Program-made: the position numbers and the translations under genes
The notes under the pieces: model-generated
Seen by the model: only the letters and a program-made list of their open reading frames with translations
Database searches by the model: none
What the model was told of the DNA's origin: nothing
Shown here: in pieces, positions 8,122-17,027 of the stretch
Position numbering within the stretch: position 1 is the first letter of the stretch
How the letters are laid out: every line of letters begins with the position of its first letter
Source of the DNA: JANQMX01 sp965247175
GTDB taxonomy: Bacteria; Pseudomonadota; Alphaproteobacteria; Kiloniellales; DSM-21159
NCBI GenBank assembly: GCA_965247175.1
Contig: OZ252006.1
Span: 1,240,001-1,304,000 of the forward strand
Reading direction: 5' to 3'
DNA length: 64,000 bases

Positions 8122-10322
8122 CGCCCAGCCAAGTCGTCTCGGCTCCACCAGACCCAGGGACGCCGGCCGCTGACCTGAGCAACGCTTTCCAATCTCACCG
8201 CATCTTCGTCGAACCAGATCGCCAAGGCCTTGGCCTCGGCCAAGTGTTCGCGATCAATCACGAGTACCGAGGGGATACGTGCGGCAGCGCAGGCTTCGGG
8301 CGCCTGCCAAAAGCTGAGCACGATTTCGTTGCGACGGCAGTCTTCCCGGAAGGCGAGCGGCTGCCGGACGATGGCAATGCTGCGCCCGGCCAGCAGAGCG
8401 CGGCAGCCGAGCACATCGCAGCGCAGCCAGTCATCTGTCGCCGCATCGAACCCACGCTCTGCGGCAGCGGCTTTGTCCTCGCCCTGATCCTCTAACCAGC
8501 TTTCGCGCACGAAGCGCCCGCCTCTCAGACGGTTGAAGTAATAGTCGCCGTCCGGCGCCTGGAGCGCGATAAGCCTGGCCTCCTGTGAGACCAGGACGTG
8601 CGGTGGGCTGTTGAAAGCCACCGTACTCCAGCCGGCCAAGACGAAGGGTAGACCGAGCCATCTCCAGCGGCGGCGCCAGATGATTAGCCAGAGGCCGCCC
8701 ATGACCAGCAGGCCTAGGCCAAGTGGCGTGATGGAAGGCAGCAGCGAGATTGCCCCGGGCCAGTTGGCCACTGTCTCGGCCACCCAGAGCAACAGAGCGA
8801 TGCCGAGCCCCATAAGAAAGACGACTGGATCCTCGAGGCCGAGCGGCATCAACAGCAAGGTCACCAGCGCCAGGGGCATGATCCAGAGCGCCGTGACCGG
8901 CACGGCAATGAGGTTGGCTAGGAGGCCGAACCAGGCCAGTCGGTTGAAGTGGTAGACGGCGAAGGGTGTCGTCGCCAGGGTGGCGATCACGGTCGCCAGG
9001 CCCACGTTGCCCAGGTAGCGGGCCGTGGTGCGCAGCCATCCGCCCTCTCCCGAACCCATCCAACCCGACGTGGCCAAACGGCGGCGGTCACTGATCTGCT
9101 CGTAGGCCGCGACCAGGCAGGCGACGGCTGCGAAGGAAAGCTGGAAGCTGACCGACAGCAGCAGCTCCGGGCTGAGCAGCAGGAGCACCGCCGCCGCCCA
9201 AGCCACCAGCCTTAGGGAGATGGCGTTGCGGTCGATGAGGATGGCCAGGAAGACGATGGCGATCATCAGGAAGGCGCGCTGCGCCGGCACGGTTGCGCCG
9301 GCCAGCAGCATGTAGACGAAGGCGACGATCAGCGCCCCTATCGCCGCCCACTTCTTGATCGGATAGCGCAGCGCCAGCGCCGGGATCAGCGCCAAGGCAA
9401 AGCGCATGGCGAAGAAGAAGGTGCCAGCCATCAGGCCGAGATGCAGTCCCGAGATGGCAAGCAGATGCGCCAAACCGGAATCGCGCAGGTTCTGCGTCGT
9501 CGCCTCGCTGAGGCCGCTGCGGTCACCGACGATGAGGGCGGCGGCCACCGCTCCCTCCTGCCCGCCGAGGTTCGCGCGCAAGCGCTGCGAGATACGCTGG
9601 CGCAATCGCTCCCAGCGGGCGCCGATTTCAGCGAAAAGGCCGGGTGGCGTGGCTAATCCTGCCGGCGCCGTCGCCGGCTCTGCGTGGCCCAGGACGAAGC
9701 CGACGGCGCCGATGCGTTCGAAGTAGGCGCGCCGGGCGAAATCGTAGCTGCCCGGCGCGACCGGAGGGCTCGGCGGACGCAGGACGGCACGCAGCCTGAG
9801 CCAGTCTCCAGGCGCAACCGCCAGGCGCCTGGAGGCCATCGAGAGACGGATGCGCTCCAGCCGCGGCAGTGCGCTCGACCCTTCGATGACCGGCTGAGCA
9901 AGCAGCAGACGGACGCGTGTCTGCCGCTCCTCGACACGCAGGACCCGAGCGGTCAGCCAAAGCGCACGCGTCTCTTCGGTCAGGACCGGCGCTGCAACGG
10001 TGGTCGTGCGCCATTGGGCGAGGGAAAAGCCGGTAAAAACCAGTCCGAGGCAGAGGCAGAGACCGAGCAGCGCCGCGTTCCGCCGCGCGAGCCAGCCGGA
10101 GAGGACAGCCAGAACCAGCGCGGTAACGCCCCATTCCGGCGCCGGCTCGGCCGGCAAGGCGAAGTAGAGCGCGATGCCGCAACCGAGACCGACCGGGCAC
10201 CAGAGCACCCAGCGGTCACGCTCGGCGAGAAGAGTATTCCCGACGGCAGCAGCCATCGCGGCACGCCATGAAGCTGCGCCGGCGGTTTCCGATTGCCCAA
10301 CCTTGCCGTAGGCTCGCGACAC
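8118..10322 (-). CDS. comEC: ComEC/Rec2 family competence membrane protein
   Basis: Polytopic inner-membrane protein of the ComEC/Rec2 family, the presumed channel that carries single-stranded DNA into the cytoplasm during natural transformation. It shows an N-terminal membrane segment and soluble OB-like part (about 1-230), then the competence domain with the conserved stretches RDSGLAHLLAISGLHLGL and LLAGATVPAQRAFLM and many transmembrane helices. The C-terminal soluble part lacks an intact metallo-beta-lactamase domain, as in many alphaproteobacterial homologues. I chose GTG 10322, which follows AGGGG; TTG 10346 and ATG 10256 are alternatives. Its stop overlaps that of lexA within CTAG. 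Natural competence of the organism is not proven by this gene alone. Confidence 0.88.
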   Translation of the reverse strand: MSRAYGKVGQSETAGAASWRAAMAAAVGNTLLAERDRWVLWCPVGLGCGIALYFALPAEPAPEWGVTALVLAVLSGWLARRNAALLGLCLCLGLVFTGFSLAQWRTTTVAAPVLTEETRALWLTARVLRVEERQTRVRLLLAQPVIEGSSALPRLERIRLSMASRRLAVAPGDWLRLRAVLRPPSPPVAPGSYDFARRAYFERIGAVGFVLGHAEPATAPAGLATPPGLFAEIGARWERLRQRISQRLRANLGGQEGAVAAALIVGDRSGLSEATTQNLRDSGLAHLLAISGLHLGLMAGTFFFAMRFALALIPALALRYPIKKWAAIGALIVAFVYMLLAGATVPAQRAFLMIAIVFLAILIDRNAISLRLVAWAAAVLLLLSPELLLSVSFQLSFAAVACLVAAYEQISDRRRLATSGWMGSGEGGWLRTTARYLGNVGLATVIATLATTPFAVYHFNRLAWFGLLANLIAVPVTALWIMPLALVTLLLMPLGLEDPVVFLMGLGIALLLWVAETVANWPGAISLLPSITPLGLGLLVMGGLWLIIWRRRWRWLGLPFVLAGWSTVAFNSPPHVLVSQEARLIALQAPDGDYYFNRLRGGRFVRESWLEDQGEDKAAAAERGFDAATDDWLRCDVLGCRALLAGRSIAIVRQPLAFREDCRRNEIVLSFWQAPEACAAARIPSVLVIDREHLAEAKALAIWFDEDAVRLESVAQVSGRRPWVWWSRDDLAGR

Positions 10323-10357
10323 AGCCCTACCCCTGGAGGAACCCAAGCCGCAACTCT

Positions 10358-10831
10358 ATGCGACTGACGCCGCCAATTGAAACAACCCAAGATGCCCACG
10401 GCTGGGAGGGGCGCGGCAAAGTGCGTCTGGCACGCCTCTCGCGGACGGCCATCGTGCTGCAGTACCAGGGGTTATCGACCCAGGGCGGGCAGCTCCAGGC
10501 GCCCATCAGAGCCTTTTTTCAGAAGGAGTACCGGCGCCTGCGCCCCTCTTACGCGCGCTATGCCGTGACCATCTGGGTCGAGCATCCGGCGGAGACCACA
10601 CGCTTCGATGTCGACAATGTCGCCAAGGCCTGCCTCGACGCACTAAACGGCGTCGTTTGGCATGACGACAGCCAGGTCACCACGCTCACCGTGATCAAGC
10701 AGCCGGCCGGACAACCGCGGATCACGCTGCATTGCCGCCCGGACAGGCGGCGCAACGGCGATGACGGCCTGGAGGCTCTGCTTGCCCTTGTCGGCGAAAT
10801 CGCGCAAACAGCGCGCGGCCCGCGCCGCTAG
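10358..10831 (+). CDS. RusA-family crossover junction endodeoxyribonuclease
   Basis: Predicted Holliday-junction resolvase of the RusA family, about 157 residues. The family core is visible near residues 82-105: TRFDVDNVAKACLDALNG followed by WHDDSQV. The spaced aspartates are the metal-binding residues of RusA enzymes. RusA proteins are best known from lambdoid prophages, but no phage gene is near, and similar host genes occur in alphaproteobacteria. It lies divergent from comEC, with only about 35 bases between the start codons, so the two share a regulatory region. The start is uncertain: ATG 10358 removes an Arg-rich extension but its best Shine-Dalgarno site (GGAGGA, 10334-10339) is rather far. 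A role in recombination of incoming DNA is only inference. Confidence 0.75.
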   Translation: MRLTPPIETTQDAHGWEGRGKVRLARLSRTAIVLQYQGLSTQGGQLQAPIRAFFQKEYRRLRPSYARYAVTIWVEHPAETTRFDVDNVAKACLDALNGVVWHDDSQVTTLTVIKQPAGQPRITLHCRPDRRRNGDDGLEALLALVGEIAQTARGPRR

Positions 10832-10879
10832 CTCTTCAGGCGGCGCCCGACACTCCAGCCCTTCGACTGACAGCAGACC

Positions 10880-12289
10880 ATGAGCCAAGCCGACGCGACC
10901 GTCACCCGTTTCGCCCCCTCTCCCACCGGATTCCTCCACATCGGCGGCGCGCGCACCGCGCTGTTCAACTGGCTCTACGCGCGCCACTCCGGCGGCAAGT
11001 TCCTGCTGCGCATCGAGGACACCGACCGCAAGCGTTCGACGCAGGAAGCCATCGACGCCATCATCGAGGGGCTCGGCTGGTTGGGCCTGGATTGGGACGG
11101 CGAGGCCGTCTTCCAGTCCCAGCGGGCGGAGCGGCACCGCGAGGTCGCCCTTTCGCTGCTCGAAAGTGGCGGCGCCTACCGCTGCTACTGCACGGCTGAG
11201 GAGCTCGAGGAGATGCGCGCCAAGGCCAAAGCTGAAGGACGCCCCATGCTCTACGACGGGCGTTGGCGCGACCGCGACCCGGCCGAGGCACCGGCCGGTG
11301 TCGACCCGGTGATTCGCCTGAAGGCGCCGCAGGACGGCGAGACCGTGATCGAAGACAAGGTGCAGGGCACGGTGACGGTCAGCAACAAGCAGCTCGACGA
11401 CATGATCCTGCTGCGCTCCGACGGTACGCCGACCTACATGCTCTCGGTCGTGGTCGACGACCACGACATGGGCGTGACCCACGTGGTGCGCGGCGATGAC
11501 CATCTGACCAACGCCTTCCGCCAGACCCAGCTCTTCAAGGCGCTCGGCTGGCCCCTGCCGAGCTTCGCACATATCCCCCTCATTCATGGGCCGGACGGCA
11601 GCAAGCTCTCCAAGCGCCACGGCGCACTGGGGATCGAGGCCTACCGGGAGATGGGCTACCTGCCGGAAGCGCTGCGCAACTATCTGCTGCGTCTCGGCTG
11701 GTCGCACGGCGACGAGGAGATCATCTCCACCGAGCAAGCCATCGGATGGTTCGGGCTCGAGGCCATCGGCCGCTCGCCGGCGCGCCTCGACCTGGAGAAG
11801 CTCGACAGCCTCAATGCCCACTACCTGCGCGAGACCGACCCCGAGCGCCTGGTCGCCCTCTTGGAAGAGCGCTTCGAGCGCAGCCTGAGCGATGACGAGA
11901 AGGACTTGCTGCGCCGAGCCATGCCGGGGCTGACCCCGCGCGCAAAGACGCTCAAGGACTTGGCCGAGGCCGCCGCCTTCTATGTCGCCGCGCGCCCCCT
12001 CGCGATCACGGACAAGGCCAAGAAGCTGCTCGATGCGGACGCGGTGAGCCGGCTGGCGGCCCTATCGCAGGACCTGGCGGCCCTCCCCGATTGGGGCGAA
12101 GAGAGCCTCGATGCGGCCCTTCGCGCCTTCGCTGAGCGCCAAAACATCAAGCTGGGAAAAGTCGCGCAACCCCTCCGCGCCGCCCTCACCGGTAGCACCG
12201 CCTCCCCTGGAATCTTCGAAGTGATGGCTGTGCTCGGCCGCGAAGAGTCTCTGGGGCGGGTCAAGGATGCGATCAGTGAACCTCATTAA
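10880..12289 (+). CDS. gltX: Glutamyl-tRNA synthetase (GltX)
   Basis: Charges tRNA-Glu with glutamate, and in organisms without GlnRS also tRNA-Gln. The 469 residues are normal. The class I signatures are present: the HIGH-like motif at FAPSPTGFLHIGGART (11-26) and the KMSKS-like motif GSKLSKRHGA. The C-terminal anticodon-binding helical domain is complete. The ATG start lies 48 bases after the RusA-like gene and may belong to the same transcript. Alphaproteobacteria often have two GltX copies with different tRNA preference; I cannot tell from this window whether this copy also misacylates tRNA-Gln. Confidence 0.96.
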   Translation: MSQADATVTRFAPSPTGFLHIGGARTALFNWLYARHSGGKFLLRIEDTDRKRSTQEAIDAIIEGLGWLGLDWDGEAVFQSQRAERHREVALSLLESGGAYRCYCTAEELEEMRAKAKAEGRPMLYDGRWRDRDPAEAPAGVDPVIRLKAPQDGETVIEDKVQGTVTVSNKQLDDMILLRSDGTPTYMLSVVVDDHDMGVTHVVRGDDHLTNAFRQTQLFKALGWPLPSFAHIPLIHGPDGSKLSKRHGALGIEAYREMGYLPEALRNYLLRLGWSHGDEEIISTEQAIGWFGLEAIGRSPARLDLEKLDSLNAHYLRETDPERLVALLEERFERSLSDDEKDLLRRAMPGLTPRAKTLKDLAEAAAFYVAARPLAITDKAKKLLDADAVSRLAALSQDLAALPDWGEESLDAALRAFAERQNIKLGKVAQPLRAALTGSTASPGIFEVMAVLGREESLGRVKDAISEPH

Positions 12290-12463
12290 AATCAGTTTAT
12301 TGCCCGCTGTTCCCAAGATTTCTTTTCAAGAGAAACAACGCGTTCATAGCTGCTATTCCCGTTTTGTTCGCACTTGACCCAAGCGCTCAATTGATCAGCT
12401 CTGGGCTAGGCTATATGCTGCACCGCAGCTAAATCCCCCGCTCCGCTGTAAAGGAACTCGCCT

Positions 12464-13795
12464 ATGACAGACGCCTCGACCGTCGCGCAGGCATCGCCGG
12501 ACGCACGCAACAGCTTCACGATGATCGACAACCGCACCGGGCAAAGCTGGGAGCTTCCGGTCATCGACGGCGTCCTCGGGCCTTCCGTGGTGGATATCCG
12601 GCGTTTCTACGCAGAAACCGACATGTTCACCTATGACCCGGGCTTCACCTCCACGGCGTCATGCGACTCGGGCATCACCTTCATCGACGGCGACGCCGGC
12701 ATCCTGCTGCACCGTGGCTACAAGATCGAGGATCTGGCGGAGCACAGCGACTTCATGGAAGTTTGCTATCTCCTGCTCCACGGCGAGCTGCCCAACGCGC
12801 AGGAGAAAACCAAGTTCGAGCACAACATCACCTACCACACCATGCTGCACGAGCAGATGGTGAACTTCTACCGCGGTTTCCGGCGTGATGCGCATCCCAT
12901 GGCGATCATGGTCGGTGTGGTCGGCGCCCTCTCCGCCTTCTATCACGACTCGACCGACATCAACGACCCGCACCAGCGGATGGTGGCGCAGCATCGGTTG
13001 ATCGCCAAGATGCCGACGATCGCCGCCATGGCCTACAAGTACTCGGTCGGCCAGCCCTTCGTGTATCCGCGCAACAACCTGAGCTACGCCGAGAACTTCC
13101 TGCACATGATATTCTCGGTGCCGGCGGAGGACTATGTGGTCAATCCGGTGCTGGCGCGGGCCATGGACCGCATCTTCATCCTGCACGCAGATCACGAGCA
13201 GAACGCCTCGACCTCGACCGTGCGCATCGCCGGTTCCTCCGGCGCCAATCCCTTCGCCTGCATCGCCGCCGGCATCGCCTCGCTCTGGGGCCCGGCGCAC
13301 GGCGGCGCCAACGAGGCCGTGCTGCGCATGCTGCAGGAGATCGGCAGCGTTGATCGCATTCCGGAGTTCGTCGAGCGCGCCAAGGACAAGGACGATCCCT
13401 TCCGCCTGATGGGCTTCGGCCACCGGGTCTACAAGAACTACGACCCACGCGCCAAGGTCATGCAGAAGAGCTGCCACGAGGTCCTGGAAGAGCTCGGCAT
13501 CAAGGAAGAGCCCTTGCTGAAGCTGGCCATGGAATTGGAGCGCATCGCGCTTGAGGACGACTACTTCATCGAGAAGAAGCTCTTCCCCAACGTCGACTTC
13601 TACTCAGGCATCATTCTGAAGGCGATGGGCTTCCCGACGACCATGTTCACCGTGTTGTTCGCCTTGGCGCGGACGGTGGGCTGGGTCGCGCAGTGGACCG
13701 AAATGATCGAAGATCCGAACCAGCGCATCAGCCGCCCGAGGCAGCTCTACGTGGGCAGCGACCCCCGCGACTACGTGCCGATCGCGCAGCGATAG
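12464..13795 (+). CDS. gltA: Citrate synthase, type II (GltA)
   Basis: Condenses oxaloacetate with acetyl-CoA to citrate at the entry of the TCA cycle. At 443 residues with an N-terminal beta-rich extension (to about residue 60) it belongs to the hexameric, NADH-sensitive proteobacterial type. Active-site segments are LHADHEQNASTSTVRIAGSS, GPAHGGANEAVL and GFGHRVYKNYDPR, containing the catalytic histidines, with the catalytic Asp in NVDFYSG. The start has a good ribosome binding site (AAAGGA, eight bases before ATG). The 174-base gap after gltX is AT-richer and probably holds a promoter, but I see no convincing -35/-10 pair. It converges on fabZ. Confidence 0.97.
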   Translation: MTDASTVAQASPDARNSFTMIDNRTGQSWELPVIDGVLGPSVVDIRRFYAETDMFTYDPGFTSTASCDSGITFIDGDAGILLHRGYKIEDLAEHSDFMEVCYLLLHGELPNAQEKTKFEHNITYHTMLHEQMVNFYRGFRRDAHPMAIMVGVVGALSAFYHDSTDINDPHQRMVAQHRLIAKMPTIAAMAYKYSVGQPFVYPRNNLSYAENFLHMIFSVPAEDYVVNPVLARAMDRIFILHADHEQNASTSTVRIAGSSGANPFACIAAGIASLWGPAHGGANEAVLRMLQEIGSVDRIPEFVERAKDKDDPFRLMGFGHRVYKNYDPRAKVMQKSCHEVLEELGIKEEPLLKLAMELERIALEDDYFIEKKLFPNVDFYSGIILKAMGFPTTMFTVLFALARTVGWVAQWTEMIEDPNQRISRPRQLYVGSDPRDYVPIAQR

Positions 13796-13813
13796 ACCAC
13801 GGAAGAACCTGGA

Positions 13814-13842
13814 CGGCGCGCCTGCGAGTGGCTGGCGCGCCG
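13814..13842. terminator. Hairpin between convergent gltA and fabZ
   Basis: CGGCGCGCC (13814-13822) and GGCGCGCCG (13834-13842) form a perfect nine-base-pair stem with an 11-base loop. It sits between two genes that converge, so a bidirectional terminator or transcription block is plausible. There is no T-tract on either side, so it is not a classical intrinsic terminator. Confidence 0.4.
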
Positions 13843-13849
13843 CACCGAA

Positions 13850-14347
13850 TCAGTTGATCTTCTCATCCATGATCATGGCGGCGATGGAGCCTTCCGCCAC
13901 CACCTTGCCGTCCACCGTCCCCTTACCGGCGAACTTGAACACGTTGCGGCGGCTTTGGACGATGGACATCTGCAGCTTGAGCTGATCTCCCGGCGTCACC
14001 GGCCGGCGAAACCGTGCGCCGTCGATGGACATGAAGTAGACCAGCCGGCCGGCCGCATCGTCGCCGAGCGTGTGAACGACCAACACCGCTGCCGTTTGCG
14101 CCATCGCCTCAACGATCAGCACGCCGGGCATGACGGGCTGCTTCGGGAAGTGGCCCTGAAAGTGCGGTTCGTTGATGGTGACGTTCTTGATGCCGGTCGC
14201 GCTCGTGCCTGGAATGCAATCCACGACGCGGTCTATCAGCAAGAAGGGATAACGGTGAGGAATCATCTCCATAATGGCAAGGACGTCGGTCGTTCCGAGC
14301 GACGTTCCCGCCGCGTCTGAAGAGTCGTTCACAAGGTTATCGGGCAT
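13850..14347 (-). CDS. fabZ: 3-hydroxyacyl-ACP dehydratase (FabZ)
   Basis: Hot-dog-fold dehydratase that removes water from 3-hydroxyacyl-ACP in fatty acid elongation. It is 165 residues long, including a short N-terminal extension. The signature HRYPFLLIDRV and the catalytic histidine and glutamate in HFPKQPVMPGVLIVEAMAQ are present. In most alphaproteobacteria fabZ lies inside a lipid A cluster (bamA-lpxD-fabZ-lpxA-lpxI-lpxB, ending near gltA). Here bamA is upstream and gltA is downstream, but all lpx genes are missing from the block. Expression could come from the bamA transcript across a 279-base gap, or from a promoter inside that gap that I cannot identify. Confidence 0.96.
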   Translation of the reverse strand: MPDNLVNDSSDAAGTSLGTTDVLAIMEMIPHRYPFLLIDRVVDCIPGTSATGIKNVTINEPHFQGHFPKQPVMPGVLIVEAMAQTAAVLVVHTLGDDAAGRLVYFMSIDGARFRRPVTPGDQLKLQMSIVQSRRNVFKFAGKGTVDGKVVAEGSIAAMIMDEKIN

Positions 14348-14626
14348 CTCTTACCGCCGCTTCACTTCAAGACCAGTTTCGTCTGGGGCTCGCTAAAGCC
14401 TACCTTCGGCATCGGTACGACCCGGACAGGGACACTGGATGACCCCTTAGGCAGGAATTCGAAAAGAAAGCCCCTAGGAGTGCTTAGCAAGTCGGTGACG
14501 CTTCGCCAATCGAGACGTGCGTACGCACTCTATTGTTGTGGATTTGGCACTCCTGCTGACAGAGGCGTGGTCCACCCCGGTCCAAATCACGTCTGTCGGG
14601 ATGTCGACCCCTAAACGGCAAAGGCC
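14348..14626. other. Non-coding gap where lpxD is usually found
   Basis: The 279 bases between bamA and fabZ hold no plausible reading frame on either strand and no segment I can match to LpxD or the OmpH/Skp chaperone that often occupy this place. The only structured element is a perfect 12-base palindrome GTGCGTACGCAC at 14517-14528. A weak promoter for fabZ may lie here, but no good -35/-10 pair is evident. Confidence 0.5.
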
Positions 14627-16924
14627 CTAGAACTGTGTTCCGAAGCTGAAGGAAATGAGCTCCGTCTTGTCTTCGTCTTCCTTCAGGATAGGAAAGCCGA
14701 GGTCCACGCGCAGAGGGCCGAAGGGCGAGTCCCACGATATGCCCGGACCCGTCGACATGCGAAGCTTGTGGTCGTCGATGATGTTGCCGGGCGCATTGTC
14801 GGCGTCCCACAGGCTGCCGGCATCCACGAACCAGCGGCCGCGGACACTGAACTCCTCCGGCAGGCCAAGGGGAAAGGCAAGCTCGACCGTGCCTTTGTAG
14901 AACTTCGTGCCGCCGATGGCATCGTCGGACGGTATGTCGCGCGGGCCGATACCGCCCACCTCGAAGCCGCGGAAGTTGTTGCCGCCCAGAAGGAAACGGT
15001 CGCTGACGTCGGTGTCTTCTCCCAAACCGGTCATGATCCCGGCCTCACCGCCGATAGATAGCGTCACGCGATCGAGGACAGGGATGTAGTAGGTTCCCGC
15101 GGTGGTCGACTTCAGGAATCGCGTATCACCGCCAAGGCCGGCCAGCTCGTTCTCCAAGCTGACTCGCCAGCCATCGCTCGGATCGAAGCGGTTGTTGCGC
15201 CGGTCCCAGGTCAGGGTCTGCGAGACGATGGACCGGTACTGCTCCTCTTCCTGCGCCCGGGCCGCCGCCGAGGCGTCGTCGTCGATGTCTTCGATTTGCT
15301 GGCGCTCGAAGGTGTAGCGGACGACCTGACGGGTGTGTTCGGTCAGGTCATAGCCGGCCCGCAACGACCCGCCGATTTTTTCGACCTCGAAACCCAAAGA
15401 ACTGATATCGCGGGTGGTCCGGAAGATGTCGAAGCCGGCGGCGATCGGCCGGTCTAGGAAATAGGGCTCTGTGAAGCTGAGATCGATCTCGCTCGACGCC
15501 CCGGACAAGGAGAAGCTCACCCTGAGATCCTGTCCCCGCCCGAGAAGATTGCGCTCGCGCAAGGTGATGTTGCCGAGGGGGCCCGATGCTGAGGAGAAGC
15601 CAGCGCCGAAGCTGAGATCGCCCGTCGACTGCTCTTCGACGTTAACCTTGATCACTGTCCGGTCCGGTGCGCTGCCTTCGACGTTGTCGATAGCGACGCT
15701 GCGGAAGAATCCGAGATTGTTGAGCCGTTGGCGTGAACGGCGCAGCTTCGCCGCATTGAAGGCGTCGCCTTCGACCAAGCGAAACTCGCGGCGGATCACT
15801 TTGTCCAGCGTCCGCTGGTTGCCTTCGATATCGATGCGTTCGACGAAGACCCGTGGCCCCTCCTGCACCTCGAAATTGAGGTCGATGACCATCTCTTCGA
15901 TGTTCCGCTGAGTCGCCGGGCGCACATCGACGAAGGCATAGCCGAGGTTCCCCACCTGGTTGGTCAGTTCGTCGACCGTATCGTCCACCTCCGTTGCGTC
16001 ATACCACTCCCCCTCTTCCGTGGTGACAAACTCCCGTAGCACTTCGGCGTCGAGGTTGGGAATGGTCGAGGTGACGTCGATGGTGCCGAAGCGATAGCGT
16101 TCGCCTTCGTCGACGGTAAAGGTGATGATGAAGGCTTCCTTGTCGGGGGTGAGCTCGGCGACGACGGAGAGCACGCGAAAGTCGGCATAGCCCTCGCTGA
16201 GGTAAAAGCGCCGCAGCAGCTCTTGGTCGAAGTTCAGCCGGTCAGGGTCATAGGTGTCGTCGCTGGTCAGGAAGCGCCACCAGGCCGACTCGCTCGTGGC
16301 AATCTCGCCCCGCAACGAAGAGTCGGAAAATACGCGGTTTCCGATAAAATTGATGGTTTCGATCCCGGTCGTAGCACCCTCGTCGATCTCGAAGACCAGA
16401 TCGACGCGGTTCTGGTCCAGGCGAATGATCTTGGGCTCGACGGTTGCGGCAAAGCGGCCCTGGCTTCGGTAGAGGTTGAGCAGGCGCTCGACGTCCTGCT
16501 GAACCTTGGTGCGGGTGTAGACGACGCGAGGGCGCAGCTGAATCTCGACCTCCAGAATGTCGTCGTCGATGCTGCTGTTCCCCTCGAAGGCGATGCGATT
16601 GATGATCGGATTCTCGACCACCCGCACGATCAGGGCATCGCCCTGACGGGTCAGCGTCACGTCCGCGAAAAGCCCGGTGGCGAAGAGGGCCTTGAGGGAT
16701 TCGTCGAGACGCAGGGCATCGAAGGGGTCGCCCGGGTCCAGCCGCATATAGTTCTGGACCGTCGAGGGGTCGACACGCTGCGAGCCCTCAATGCGGATCT
16801 CCTCGATGGTGCCGCCATCGAGCAGCGACTGCGCGCCGGCATCACCCGGCAAACACAGAGCCATGACCGCAAAGAACACCGCGGCCAAAACGCCCATCGG
16901 CAGTCGCAAAGACAAGCCCCGCAA
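14627..16924 (-). CDS. bamA: Outer membrane protein assembly factor BamA
   Basis: Core of the BAM complex that inserts beta-barrel proteins into the outer membrane. Its 765 residues show a signal peptide (hydrophobic run LAAVFFAVMALCLPG ending near GAQS), five POTRA domains (about 40-420; repeated patterns such as VENPIINRIAFEGN and GTIDVTSTI), and a C-terminal 16-stranded barrel. The protein ends in the aromatic signature SFGTQF, as expected for an outer membrane barrel. It follows rseP in the same orientation with a gap of 103 bases. Presence of BamA shows that the organism has a true outer membrane, which matters for the missing lipid A genes next to it. Confidence 0.97.
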   Translation of the reverse strand: MRGLSLRLPMGVLAAVFFAVMALCLPGDAGAQSLLDGGTIEEIRIEGSQRVDPSTVQNYMRLDPGDPFDALRLDESLKALFATGLFADVTLTRQGDALIVRVVENPIINRIAFEGNSSIDDDILEVEIQLRPRVVYTRTKVQQDVERLLNLYRSQGRFAATVEPKIIRLDQNRVDLVFEIDEGATTGIETINFIGNRVFSDSSLRGEIATSESAWWRFLTSDDTYDPDRLNFDQELLRRFYLSEGYADFRVLSVVAELTPDKEAFIITFTVDEGERYRFGTIDVTSTIPNLDAEVLREFVTTEEGEWYDATEVDDTVDELTNQVGNLGYAFVDVRPATQRNIEEMVIDLNFEVQEGPRVFVERIDIEGNQRTLDKVIRREFRLVEGDAFNAAKLRRSRQRLNNLGFFRSVAIDNVEGSAPDRTVIKVNVEEQSTGDLSFGAGFSSASGPLGNITLRERNLLGRGQDLRVSFSLSGASSEIDLSFTEPYFLDRPIAAGFDIFRTTRDISSLGFEVEKIGGSLRAGYDLTEHTRQVVRYTFERQQIEDIDDDASAAARAQEEEQYRSIVSQTLTWDRRNNRFDPSDGWRVSLENELAGLGGDTRFLKSTTAGTYYIPVLDRVTLSIGGEAGIMTGLGEDTDVSDRFLLGGNNFRGFEVGGIGPRDIPSDDAIGGTKFYKGTVELAFPLGLPEEFSVRGRWFVDAGSLWDADNAPGNIIDDHKLRMSTGPGISWDSPFGPLRVDLGFPILKEDEDKTELISFSFGTQF

Positions 16925-17027
16925 ACCTCCCCGTTCGACCCATGAACGGATGCAAAATTATATGGCGTGATCGCCGCGCTCTTATTCCGGGTCGGATGAC
17001 TAGATGCCCTTTCAACAGGGCCATGTC

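Noticed and set aside
10268..10831. RusA-like gene as part of a prophage
   Set aside because: No integrase, capsid, terminase or lysis genes are near; flanking genes are core and in conserved order.
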